Below are positions 11,811 through 21,236 of a stretch of DNA of 64,000 nucleotides, one piece after another (positions within the stretch are counted from its first letter, which is position 1; every line of letters begins with the position of its first letter). Origin of the DNA: Treponema sp. (GTDB taxonomy: Bacteria > Spirochaetota > Spirochaetia > Treponematales > Treponemataceae). The position numbers and the translations under genes are program-made. The stretch is from contig JAHAZJ010000149.1 in the NCBI GenBank assembly GCA_018385315.1, positions 1 through 64,000 on the forward strand, read 5' to 3'. Below the pieces are notes generated by a model, which saw only the letters and a program-made list of their open reading frames with translations, had not been told where the DNA came from and did not search any database.

Positions 11811-13616
11811 ATGAATTATGAAAACCCATTAATTGTTCAAGGCGACCGGTCTCTTTTATTGGATGTTCATGCTCCTAAGGCAGATGAATGTCGTAATGCA
11901 TTAATCCCATTTGCAGAGCTGGAAAAATCTCCAGAACATTTACACACATATAAGCTTTCTCCCTTATCACTTTGGAATGCGGCTTCTGCAGGTTTTACTT
12001 CTCAGGATGCTATTGATGTTCTGAATAAATATGCCCGTTATGATGTGCCCCAGTCTATTGTAATGTGGATTAATGAAATTAGTGGACGTTTTGGAAAGCT
12101 TAAGCTTATTGAAGGGCCAGAGGTAAAGGTTCCTGTTGAGCCTTCAAAAATTGTAAAAGAAAGTGAAAAGCAGAATAAAGAATCTGAAAAATCGGATTTT
12201 ATTATCGAAAAATATCTTTATCTTGTGGCAGATTCTATTCCTGTATATAAGGAAATTGGGGCAAATCCATCTGTAAAAAAAATATTTTTAAAGAATGAAC
12301 TTGATGAAACTATCATAGAGAATGGAAATCAGAAAACTCCAGAATTAGGATTTCTTTTAAAATTAACAGATCGTGGAACTGTAAAACAGCTTCTTCTTCA
12401 AGCAGGATGGCCAGTAAAAGATGAAGTTTCTTTAGCAGACGGGGAACCCTTGTCTGTAAACTTGCGAAGTGAAACACTTACTGGGAAAAAATTAGAAATT
12501 CGAGAGTATCAGAAAAATTCTGCTAAGGCACTTGTTGGTGATAAAGGACCTGGAACTGGTTTTGGCACAATTGTATTGCCATGCGGTGCAGGAAAAACTA
12601 TTGTTGGCATGACAATTATGGATATGTTAAAAACATCAACCCTAATCATTACAACAAATATTTCAGCTGTACATCAGTGGATTGATGAATTACTTGATAA
12701 GACAGATTTAACTGCAGATCAGATTGCTGAATATTCAGGTGAAAATAAAGAAATAAAACCTGTTACTGTAGCTACTTATCAGGTTCTTACATGGCGACCT
12801 GCAAAAGATGGTCCATATCCTCATTTTTCAATTTTTCATGAGCGTCCATGGGGGCTTATTATTTATGATGAAGTTCATATGCTTCCAGCCCCAGTTTTTC
12901 GTGTTGTTGCAGAATTACAAGCAGTTCGTCGTGTTGGTTTAACAGCTACTTTAGTTCGTGAAGATGGATGTGAAGGCTATGTATTTAGCCTGGTTGGACC
13001 AAAACGCTATGATGTTCCATGGAAAGAATTAGAAAGAGATCATTGGATTGCAACTGCAGAATGTGTTGAAGTTCGTGTAGATTTACCTCTTGCAAGTGAA
13101 ATTGATTACGCTGTAGCAAATTCTCGGGAAAAACATAGAATTTCCAGCGAAAATCCAGATAAATTACCAGTTGTTAAAAAAATTATTGAAAAATATAAGG
13201 ATGATAAAATTCTTGTTATTGGACAATACTTAAGTCAGCTGGAAGAAATAGCTAAAATCTTAAATGTTCCAATCATAACTGGTAAAACACCTAATGCTCA
13301 GCGTGATTTAATATATAAGGATTTTCGCTCTGGCAAAATTCGTGTTCTTGTTGTTTCAAAAGTTGCAAATTTTGCAATTGATTTACCTGATGCATCAATT
13401 GCTATTCAGATAAGTGGAACTTTTGGAAGCAGACAGGAAGAAGCACAGAGATTGGGTCGTATTTTAAGACCAAAAGAAAGAGAATCTAAATTCTTTAGTT
13501 TAATTACCCGCAACACTGTAGAAGAAGAATTTGGTTCAAACCGTCAGAAATTCCTTGCAGAACAAGGGTACGCATACAGAATTGTTCGCTATAGTGGAGA
13601 TGATAATGATTTATAG
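11811..13616 (+). CDS. XPB/ERCC3-type DNA repair helicase
   Basis: IREYQKNSAKAL, LPCGAGKTIVGM, YDEVHMLP, VGLTATLVREDG, QRLGRILRP. ATG at 11811 preferred. Confidence 0.85.
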   Translation: MNYENPLIVQGDRSLLLDVHAPKADECRNALIPFAELEKSPEHLHTYKLSPLSLWNAASAGFTSQDAIDVLNKYARYDVPQSIVMWINEISGRFGKLKLIEGPEVKVPVEPSKIVKESEKQNKESEKSDFIIEKYLYLVADSIPVYKEIGANPSVKKIFLKNELDETIIENGNQKTPELGFLLKLTDRGTVKQLLLQAGWPVKDEVSLADGEPLSVNLRSETLTGKKLEIREYQKNSAKALVGDKGPGTGFGTIVLPCGAGKTIVGMTIMDMLKTSTLIITTNISAVHQWIDELLDKTDLTADQIAEYSGENKEIKPVTVATYQVLTWRPAKDGPYPHFSIFHERPWGLIIYDEVHMLPAPVFRVVAELQAVRRVGLTATLVREDGCEGYVFSLVGPKRYDVPWKELERDHWIATAECVEVRVDLPLASEIDYAVANSREKHRISSENPDKLPVVKKIIEKYKDDKILVIGQYLSQLEEIAKILNVPIITGKTPNAQRDLIYKDFRSGKIRVLVVSKVANFAIDLPDASIAIQISGTFGSRQEEAQRLGRILRPKERESKFFSLITRNTVEEEFGSNRQKFLAEQGYAYRIVRYSGDDNDL

Positions 13617-15660
13617 ACCAACAGTTTCAGAATGGCAGGAGTCTATTCTTTCTCTTGATGACTCTCAATTTTTTGATTTAATGCGGCTTTATATTGGAGA
13701 AGTAAAAACTCCGTATAATAAGCAGCGCCTTACTGAACAATTGGCAAGCTTCATTCATAATCAGGATAATCAAAATCACATTATTAATCTTCTCGATTCA
13801 TTTGATATAAGTATTTTATCTGCAATTTATTACACCAATAATCCTACAAAAGAAACACTAACCGATTTTTTTGCCGGGGATTATAAGTTAAGCGAAGTAT
13901 ATGCCCAGCTTTCCAATCTTGTATCCAGATTAATTCTTTTTATTCAAAAGGATAAATATTCAGATAAAGAATATTACAGAATTAATCCTCTTATTGGAGA
14001 CAAATTAAATCCTTATTTGAATATTTCCAATATTCTTTTTAGTAGTCCTGTTGTTACACAAAATTATAATGATGTATTTTATCTTTCGCCTAATTTTATT
14101 GCAGCGTTTATTTCATTTTTAACTGTGTATGGATGCTCGTGTAAAAATGATGGAACAATCAAAAAAACTGATTTTTCAAAATTAGAACAGATATTTCCAG
14201 GAAAAGAAAAATGTCTTCAGTTGCTCATGAACAGTTTTGTGAACCTTTCAATTGTAAAAGAAGGTGAACGAAAAATGGAAATTGATTTTGAGCGTTTACG
14301 TCTGTTTTGTGAATTGTCTGAAGAAACTCAAATTGCCTTTTTGTGTGCAGCGGCTGGTTCAAGGTTTAGTAGAGATGGATTAAAAAAGCAGGCACAGCTT
14401 TTGCTTGATTGTATTTCATCTATTCCAGAAACCGGATATACAATTCCAACAATCACAAAACTCGCTTTTATAACGGCTTCCAATTCATTATCTGGCGTTA
14501 CAAATTCAAACTCCCGCTTTTCACAGATTCTGGAAGCTGCAAAAAAAGAGGTTGATTTTGTTGGTCAGCAGGCGGGAAATCTTATAGAAGTAATGCTTGA
14601 GGCAGCTATTGAATTTGGTCTTTTGCAAGAGATTGGAAAAGATGAAAATGGTATGTCTGTTTACAAGGTTGGAAAATCTCAGACACAATCAGGCATGGAA
14701 AAAGTTTTGAATATAGATTCTGCATATACAGTTACAATTTTGCCAGGACTTCCTTTAGCAAAACTATTACCATTAACAACTTTTTTACAAATCCGCAGCT
14801 TTTCTATAGTTTCAGAGTATTCTATTACAAAGCAGTCAGTTTGTGCAGGATTTGATAAAGGATATAAACCAGAAGAAATTATTTCATATTTAAAGGATTT
14901 TTCTTCATATGAATTACCACAAAATCTTTTAATGTCTATTTCGGAATGGTATGCCAGTTATGTTTCTGCAATGATTTATTATGGTTATATTCTTAGGGTT
15001 TCTGGAAACAATATCCAAATTGCGGAAAATAATCCAAGAATAAAAAAACATATCAAAGAAAAACTAGCTGAAGGTATTTATTTGCTTGATGTTCCGCCAA
15101 CTGGTGATATAAAAGATTTTATAAACGAAAGTGGCTTTGATTTTATGGGGAAAGTTAAAAATACTATAGGACAAGGCGAAAAGATTCCATTCCCAATTTT
15201 GAAAAAAGGAAATCCTCTTGTTTTTGAAAGTAAAGAAAAAACTCCATTTAATTTTCAACCGGCAGCGGAAATTCTAAAGGAGTTGAAATCAGAGCTTGCC
15301 AATATGAAGCTTGAAAAAGTGGCCAACGAAAATCTTTTGAATAGAATTAATCAAAGAATGATTATTTCAAAAGAGCAGTTAAACAAAGCTTTTGTTCGCT
15401 CTGAAATACTTGAAGCAAATGGTACTGACTATGGTGGAAAAATTCATTTAATTGATTCTGCAATTGAAGCCGGTGATTTAATGGAAATTACACTTCCAGA
15501 TTCAAAAAATGCAGGAAAATATATTATACTTATTGGAAAACCAATCAGTTTAGTAAAACAAAATATGGAAGCAATTGCACGAATAAGCATTGTTCCAGAA
15601 AATAATATAGAAGGTTTTCTTGTAAGTAAAATTACACATTTACGAAGACTTAGATTTTAG
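13606..15660 (+). CDS. Helicase-associated (XPB partner, Helicase_C_3-like) protein
   Basis: Start codon overlaps the end of the XPB CDS by 11 bp. C-terminal segment (VLNIDSAYTVTILPGLPLAKLLPLTTFLQIRSFSIVSEYSITKQSVCAGFDKGYKPEEIISYLKDFSSYELPQNLLMSISEWYASY) resembles bacterial helicase-associated domains. The ORF-track start at 13531 lies inside the helicase gene. Confidence 0.5.
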   Translation: MIYRPTVSEWQESILSLDDSQFFDLMRLYIGEVKTPYNKQRLTEQLASFIHNQDNQNHIINLLDSFDISILSAIYYTNNPTKETLTDFFAGDYKLSEVYAQLSNLVSRLILFIQKDKYSDKEYYRINPLIGDKLNPYLNISNILFSSPVVTQNYNDVFYLSPNFIAAFISFLTVYGCSCKNDGTIKKTDFSKLEQIFPGKEKCLQLLMNSFVNLSIVKEGERKMEIDFERLRLFCELSEETQIAFLCAAAGSRFSRDGLKKQAQLLLDCISSIPETGYTIPTITKLAFITASNSLSGVTNSNSRFSQILEAAKKEVDFVGQQAGNLIEVMLEAAIEFGLLQEIGKDENGMSVYKVGKSQTQSGMEKVLNIDSAYTVTILPGLPLAKLLPLTTFLQIRSFSIVSEYSITKQSVCAGFDKGYKPEEIISYLKDFSSYELPQNLLMSISEWYASYVSAMIYYGYILRVSGNNIQIAENNPRIKKHIKEKLAEGIYLLDVPPTGDIKDFINESGFDFMGKVKNTIGQGEKIPFPILKKGNPLVFESKEKTPFNFQPAAEILKELKSELANMKLEKVANENLLNRINQRMIISKEQLNKAFVRSEILEANGTDYGGKIHLIDSAIEAGDLMEITLPDSKNAGKYIILIGKPISLVKQNMEAIARISIVPENNIEGFLVSKITHLRRLRF

Positions 15661-15678
15661 ATTCAGGAATAAAAAATT

Positions 15679-16275
15679 ATGGAACTTTATATTGTAAGAC
15701 ATGGTGAAACTGACTGGAACAAATTAAAGAGGTTTCAGGGAAATATTGATATTGAATTAAATGAAAAGGGAAGAGAATTAGCAGGTTTATTAGGAGCTCG
15801 TTTTGAAAAAGAAAATATAACCTTTGAAAGAATTTATTCTTCTCCACTTAATAGAGCTTATGAAACTGCATGTTTAATCCGTGGACATCAAAATGTAAAA
15901 ATTTTCCGGGATGAGAGACTTAAGGAAATCAGTTTTGGCGGAATGGAAGGTACTTTCTATGATGATTGGATGAATACCGACAATCCTCGAAAATATTTTT
16001 TTTCAAATGCGGCTCTTTATGTTCCCCCAGAAGGTGGTGAAAGTTTTCCTCACCTAATGGAAAGAACTAAAGCTTTTGTGCAGAATGAAATAGAACCTTT
16101 GTACAAAGATTATGGTGATAAAAAAATATTGCTTGTTGCTCATGGAGCTTTAATTGCAGGGCTTACCTGTTATTTAGAAAATCGTGATGTGGAAAACTAT
16201 TGGGGAAAAGGGTTAAAAGGCAATTGCGAGGAAACTGTTTATATTTTTGATGGTAAAAGCTGGAGTCTTAAATGA
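15679..16275 (+). CDS. Histidine phosphatase family (phosphoglycerate mutase-like)
   Basis: MELYIVRHGETDWNKLKRFQGNIDIELNEKGRELA (RHG motif). Confidence 0.92.
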   Translation: MELYIVRHGETDWNKLKRFQGNIDIELNEKGRELAGLLGARFEKENITFERIYSSPLNRAYETACLIRGHQNVKIFRDERLKEISFGGMEGTFYDDWMNTDNPRKYFFSNAALYVPPEGGESFPHLMERTKAFVQNEIEPLYKDYGDKKILLVAHGALIAGLTCYLENRDVENYWGKGLKGNCEETVYIFDGKSWSLK

Positions 16276-16868
16276 TTTACAAAAAAGATGCCAATGGTGC
16301 AGCAAAAGTTTTAGAAGCACTAAAAAAAAATCAGATTGTAATTATCCCAACAGATACTGTTTATGGTTTTAGTGGGCTTGTTTTAGAGAAAGATATTCCT
16401 TCCGATAAAGGAACTGATGCACAAATTCGAACAATTAAAGGCAGGGCAGAAACAAAACCTTTGATACAATTAATCGGTTGTCCACAAGATATAAAAAAGT
16501 ATACCGATGATAACATTCCTGACTCCCTTTTGAATAAATGGCCTGGTGCATTAACAATTATTGTAAATACTAAGAAAACCCATCCATTGTATAAAAGATA
16601 TCCAACCATCGCATTCAGATGTCCCGGCGATTTGTGGTTGCGTGAAATTATAATGAAGGCCGGTGCTCCCATATATAGTACCAGTGTTAATAGAAGCGGT
16701 TGTCCAGTGCTTGAAACTGTGCCAGAAATTGCAGCAGAGTTTGAAGAGGAGGTTGCCCTTATTATTGATGATGGGGATAAAAAAGGCGCCCTCCCTTCTA
16801 CCCTGGTGGCCATGGAAAATGGACTGCCAAAAGTTTTAAGACAAGGCGCTGTGAAAATTAGGAATTAA
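16272..16868 (+). CDS. L-threonylcarbamoyladenylate synthase family (Sua5/YciO/YrdC/TsaC)
   Basis: IIPTDTVYGFSGLV, KGRAETKPLIQLIG, WPGALTIIVNTK, FRCPGDLWLR, YSTSVNRSG. Confidence 0.9.
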   Translation: MIYKKDANGAAKVLEALKKNQIVIIPTDTVYGFSGLVLEKDIPSDKGTDAQIRTIKGRAETKPLIQLIGCPQDIKKYTDDNIPDSLLNKWPGALTIIVNTKKTHPLYKRYPTIAFRCPGDLWLREIIMKAGAPIYSTSVNRSGCPVLETVPEIAAEFEEEVALIIDDGDKKGALPSTLVAMENGLPKVLRQGAVKIRN

Positions 16869-16912
16869 AAATTAGGAATTAAGAATTAAGAATTAAGAAT
16901 TAAGAATAATTC
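16858..16912. repeat. AT-rich short tandem repeat (AATTAGGAATTA / AATTAAG units)
   Basis: aattaggaattaaaaattaggaattaagaattaagaattaagaattaagaat directly visible. Confidence 0.85.
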
Positions 16913-18079
16913 CTATTTCAGTAATTCCAGGTTTTTCTTTATTAATTCACATCTCTGCTTTACACAGTCTGGTGAGCGGTGTGGATCCCTTGGTGTGTTA
17001 AATGTGTAATCAATCAACTGTTCTACTGTTGTTGTAGCTACATGCATTCTTGTATCAGATGAAGCATAGTAAATAAATACTTTACCATCTTTTTCAATTG
17101 CACCATTACTGAAAACAACATTTGAAACATCACCTGTGCGTTCTTTGCCAAGAGGAACAAGGAATACGCCACTTGGTTCTGCAATTACTTTGCTTGGATC
17201 TTTTAAGTCTGTAGCATAAACATACAAAACATAGCGAAGACCATCTGCAGTATTTCTTACTCCGTGACTGATGTGAATCCATCCTTTTTCTGTTTTGATT
17301 GGTGTTGCACCAGCACCGTTTTTTGCTTCAGTAATTGTGTGATAAACCCGTTTAGAAATGATTTTTTCTTCATCAATTACAGCATTTGTAATATCATCAC
17401 AAAGACCAAAACCAACTCCACCGCCACTTCCTGTATTAATAAAATCGTCCATTGGTCGAGTGTAGAAAGCATATTTTCCATCTACAAATTCAGGATGAAG
17501 ACAAACATTTCTCTGCTGTGGAGATTTTTTTGTTATAAGGTTAGGAAGTCTTTCCCAAGTTTCTAAATCTTTTGTTCGAACAATACCTGCTGCTGCAACT
17601 GCCGCTCCTAAATCAGGATTGCTTGTATCTTTACTTTCAGAACAGAAAACTCCATAAATCCATCCATCTTCATGTTGTGTAAGTCGCATATCATAAACGT
17701 TTGTTTCTTCCGGACATGTATCTGGCAACTGAACAGGATAATCACGGAATCTAAAATTATCAATTCCATTTGGACTTTCTGCTACTGCAAAAAAGGATTT
17801 TCTGTCATTACCTTCAACTCGGCAAACCAGGCAATATTTTCCGTTTAAGTAAATTGCACCAGAATTCATGATTGCATTAATTCCAAGGCGTTCCATAAAA
17901 AATGGGTTTGTTTCTTTACAAAGATCATATCTCCATGTAAGAGGGAGAGAATCTCTTGTAAGAATTGGATTTACATAACGGTTGTAAACTCCATTGTAAA
18001 ATGTTTTGTCGATCTTGTTTTTACGTGAAATGAATTTTTCATATTCTTTTAGTTTTTTCGAGTACATTTCATGAATCAT
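16913..18079 (-). CDS. GH130-family phosphorylase (4-O-beta-D-mannosyl-D-glucose phosphorylase-like)
   Basis: [57 protein letters not shown] closely matches the GH130_1 N-terminus; good SD upstream. Confidence 0.85.
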   Translation of the reverse strand: MIHEMYSKKLKEYEKFISRKNKIDKTFYNGVYNRYVNPILTRDSLPLTWRYDLCKETNPFFMERLGINAIMNSGAIYLNGKYCLVCRVEGNDRKSFFAVAESPNGIDNFRFRDYPVQLPDTCPEETNVYDMRLTQHEDGWIYGVFCSESKDTSNPDLGAAVAAAGIVRTKDLETWERLPNLITKKSPQQRNVCLHPEFVDGKYAFYTRPMDDFINTGSGGGVGFGLCDDITNAVIDEEKIISKRVYHTITEAKNGAGATPIKTEKGWIHISHGVRNTADGLRYVLYVYATDLKDPSKVIAEPSGVFLVPLGKERTGDVSNVVFSNGAIEKDGKVFIYYASSDTRMHVATTTVEQLIDYTFNTPRDPHRSPDCVKQRCELIKKNLELLK

Positions 18080-18160
18080 GAATTTATCTCCTGAAAATAT
18101 TAGTGTTTATTTACTTAAATATTAAACTAAATTTACTTAAAAAACAAGAATAATTTAAAA

Positions 18161-18186
18161 AAAAAGCAGATTAAAACCTGCTTTTT
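18161..18186. terminator. Intrinsic terminator downstream of the (alpha/alpha)6 glycosidase gene
   Basis: AAAAAGCAG-attaaaac-CTGCTTTTTT. Confidence 0.75.
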
Positions 18187-18202
18187 TATGTAAAATAATT
18201 AA

Positions 18203-19633
18203 TTAAAGTTTATCAATCAGGATTGTACACTTTCCAGAAGGAACTGGTAATGTTTTTTGGGTTTGATCAATAATATTGATTGTAAAGTAATATAGTTTTT
18301 CACTTTCCATCTGAATTTCCCAACCACGAGAACTTTTATTACTTAAGATTGTAATAAGGTTACGTTTGAGAGAAAGATTTTCAATACCCATTATTTCAAG
18401 GTTTGGAATAATCCAATCTACAGTTTTTCTTGGCAAACTGATTGAAAGTCCAATTACATTTTCTATCATTAAGGCAATTGTTGAAAGTCCTACTGTAGCA
18501 AGGTAACGCTTTTTAGGGAAGTTAGGATTTCCTGGCATAATAGCTTTACCTTCTCTGTTAGGAAGATATGCTTCCCACAAGTCACCTGGTTCTTTATTTT
18601 CATTTGGCATAAGACCTTCAAGAACAAAGTATAAGTGTCTAATTGCACATTCTCTTGCAAGTTCATAGTGTCCGTATTTTTCCAAGCCTTTAATAACCAT
18701 AAAGTTAAAGCTTGGCATAACACTTCCACAATAGCCATTTCCATCTTCACTAAAATGTGGATCATCAGCACTTAAAGTAGGGAATGGGTGTTCTGTTCCA
18801 AAGGAATCAGGATTATTTAAATGATCAATAAGGTTATCAGCTTTATCTGCATTAGGAATTTCTGCCAGCATTGTCCAATAAGCAGCAATTGTTTTTACAG
18901 AAAGCTTATTACCATCTTTATCAAGATCATAATAGAAACCAGTATCATTATCCCACATAAGAGAATTGATTCTTGTCTTAATTGAAAAGTACATTCTCTT
19001 ATACTGGAAACTTAAATCTTTATCATTAAGAATATCCCCAAGAGCAGCCATGTAATTTGCATTAATTGCCATACATGCGTTAAAGTCGATTGGATAATAT
19101 GCATCATCTCTTGGGCTGTTTTCCATTCTGCTTACAGAAGCTGGAACTGCATATAAACCATTTTCCTGTTTGAAATTTTCATCTAACCATGTAACATATT
19201 TCTGCAGGAATGGCATAACTTCTTTTATTCTGCGTTTGTTAGCTGATTTATGATACAAATTATGTTCTGCCCACGCAAACAATGGTAAACCAATTCCATT
19301 TGGGTTGCTGGAATCAAGTACAGGCTGATCATTTTCTGTATCATATTTACAACGGATTGCACCATTTTCTTCCTGACGAGCATAGAAATAGTCAATATTT
19401 TTACAGGCATCAAAATTGCGATTTGAGTATACCAAAAAGAAAGAAGAAAAGATTGAATCAAACTGATTAATAATTTTTTTAGAGTTTTCAGGATAAATAA
19501 AAAGCCCCTCATTATCCTGTTCACCAGTTTTTGGATTCATCCAAAATGCTGAAACCCAAGTCCATGTTTTGCTATAAATGTCTACAAAATCCTGATCATA
19601 AAAATGGATTTGGGGAAAATCATGCTTACTCAC
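18203..19633 (-). CDS. Trehalase/GH37-GH63-like (alpha/alpha)6-barrel glycosidase
   Basis: LPLFAWAEHNLYHKS..., MWDNDTGFYYDLDKDGNKLSVKTIAAYWTMLAEIPNADKADNLIDHLNNPDSFGTEHPFPTLSADDPHF, GDLWEAYLPNREGKA. Confidence 0.7.
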   Translation of the reverse strand: MSKHDFPQIHFYDQDFVDIYSKTWTWVSAFWMNPKTGEQDNEGLFIYPENSKKIINQFDSIFSSFFLVYSNRNFDACKNIDYFYARQEENGAIRCKYDTENDQPVLDSSNPNGIGLPLFAWAEHNLYHKSANKRRIKEVMPFLQKYVTWLDENFKQENGLYAVPASVSRMENSPRDDAYYPIDFNACMAINANYMAALGDILNDKDLSFQYKRMYFSIKTRINSLMWDNDTGFYYDLDKDGNKLSVKTIAAYWTMLAEIPNADKADNLIDHLNNPDSFGTEHPFPTLSADDPHFSEDGNGYCGSVMPSFNFMVIKGLEKYGHYELARECAIRHLYFVLEGLMPNENKEPGDLWEAYLPNREGKAIMPGNPNFPKKRYLATVGLSTIALMIENVIGLSISLPRKTVDWIIPNLEIMGIENLSLKRNLITILSNKSSRGWEIQMESEKLYYFTINIIDQTQKTLPVPSGKCTILIDKL

Positions 19634-19773
19634 AAGTACTCCTAAAATAAATAACTTTTATTAAATGAATGTAAAAATCAGTATAACATAAAAATGACAA
19701 AATTGTTTAAAAAGTCGAAAAAAAAGTTTATTTTTTTGTAAATTTAGGAATTTTAGACTAGACAAGGGAATTA

Positions 19774-19835
19774 TGAAGTATGAAGTATGAAGTATGAAGG
19801 AGGAATTAGGAATTAGGAAGGAGGAATTAGGAATT
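19774..19835. repeat. Short tandem repeats (ATGAAGT units, then GGAATTA/GGAGGAATTA units)
   Basis: atgaagtatgaagtatgaagtatgaaggaggaattaggaattaggaaggaggaattaggaatta. Confidence 0.85.
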
Positions 19836-19920
19836 AAGCCCACAGATACTACAGATTTATAAAGATGCACGTGGATTTCTCTATAAAAAAATCCCGTTAA
19901 TCTGCGAAATCTGGGGGCTT
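19836..19920. repeat. ~85-bp imperfect palindromic intergenic element (AAGCCCACAGAT...ATCTGGGGGCTT)
   Basis: Outer arms AAGCCCACAGATACTACAGATT / AATCTGCGAAATCTGGGGGCTT are inverted repeats with 17 of 22 positions complementary; inner GGATTT/AAATCC stem. Confidence 0.75.
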
Positions 19921-19925
19921 AATAA

Positions 19926-21203
19926 TTAAATTGCAGCTAACCCTTTTTTAAGATCTTCGATGATATCATCAACATTTTCAAGACCAACACTTACACGAAC
20001 CATACCACCATCAATTCCTGCTGCTACCAGCTGTTCATCTGTAAGCTGGCGGTGAGTTGCACTTGCTGGATGTAACACACAAGTACGGATATCTGCTACA
20101 TGTACTTCATCTGAACAAAGTTCCAGAGCATCCATAAAGCGAACTGCGGCGTTACGTCCACCTTTAATACTGATAGAAATTACACCACAAGTTCCAAGTG
20201 GAAGATATTTTTGTGCTCGTTCGTAATATTCATCCCCTTCAAGTCCCGGGTAAGCAACTTTTGCAATTTTATCACTTGCTTTAAAGAATTCTGCAACTTT
20301 TTTTGCATTCTGGCAGTAGCGTTCCATACGGATAGGAAGTGTTTCCAACCCCATATTCAAATAGAATGCGCTCTGTGCTGCAGGATAACAACCAAAGTCT
20401 CTCATTAACTGAGTTCTTGCTTTTACAATGTAAGCTGCTTTTCCAAAATCACCAACATATTTCAAACCATGGTAAGATTCATCTGGTTCAACCATATCAG
20501 CAAATTTTCCTGTAGCTTTATATGCTTTTTCCCAATCAAAATTACCAGAATCAACAATACAGCCACCACCCTGAACAGCATGTCCATCCATATATTTTGT
20601 TGTTGAGTGAACTACTATATCAGCACCCCATTCAAATGGACGGCATAAATAAGGAGTTGCAAAAGTGTTATCAATAATCAAAGGAAGATTGTTATTGTGA
20701 GCAGCTTTTGCCCAAAGTTCAAAATCGAATACTGTAAGAGCTGGATTTGCAATTGTTTCACCAAAAATACATTTTGTATTAGGTTTGATTGCTTTTACAA
20801 TTTCATCGTAAGTTGCATTTACATCAACCCAGATACATTCAATACCAAGCTTTTTTAATGTAAAACCAAAAAGATTGATTGTTCCACCATAAATTGATGA
20901 AGAAGCAATAAAAGAATCACCTGCCGAACAAAGGTTTAATACAGAAAGCAAGGTTGCAGCCTGACCAGAAGAAGTAAGCATACATCCTACACCACCTTCC
21001 ATATCAGCAATTTTCTTCTCTACAGCATCACAAGTTGGGTTAGCAAAACGTGAATACATGAATTCTGTAGGTTTGTCAAAAAGAGCTGCAACGTGGTCAC
21101 AAGAGTCAAAGCGGTAAGTTGTACTCTGTACGATTGGGATTGTTCCAGGTCCGCCGTTTTCTGGTTTATAGCCTGAATGTAATACTTTTGTTTCAATTTT
21201 CAT
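19926..21203 (-). CDS. O-acetylhomoserine sulfhydrylase / Cys-Met metabolism PLP-dependent enzyme
   Basis: TKVLHSGYKPENGGPGTIPIVQSTTYRFDS, SSGQAATLLSVLNL, VVHSTTKYMDGHAVQGGG; start at internal MKIETKV. Confidence 0.88.
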   Translation of the reverse strand: MKIETKVLHSGYKPENGGPGTIPIVQSTTYRFDSCDHVAALFDKPTEFMYSRFANPTCDAVEKKIADMEGGVGCMLTSSGQAATLLSVLNLCSAGDSFIASSSIYGGTINLFGFTLKKLGIECIWVDVNATYDEIVKAIKPNTKCIFGETIANPALTVFDFELWAKAAHNNNLPLIIDNTFATPYLCRPFEWGADIVVHSTTKYMDGHAVQGGGCIVDSGNFDWEKAYKATGKFADMVEPDESYHGLKYVGDFGKAAYIVKARTQLMRDFGCYPAAQSAFYLNMGLETLPIRMERYCQNAKKVAEFFKASDKIAKVAYPGLEGDEYYERAQKYLPLGTCGVISISIKGGRNAAVRFMDALELCSDEVHVADIRTCVLHPASATHRQLTDEQLVAAGIDGGMVRVSVGLENVDDIIEDLKKGLAAI

Positions 21204-21236
21204 TTTATGCCTCCAGCACAAATTATATGATTTTTA

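Noticed and set aside
16361-16813. 150-aa minus-strand ORF antisense to the TsaC/Sua5-family gene
   Set aside because: Fully overlaps a strongly supported conserved CDS.
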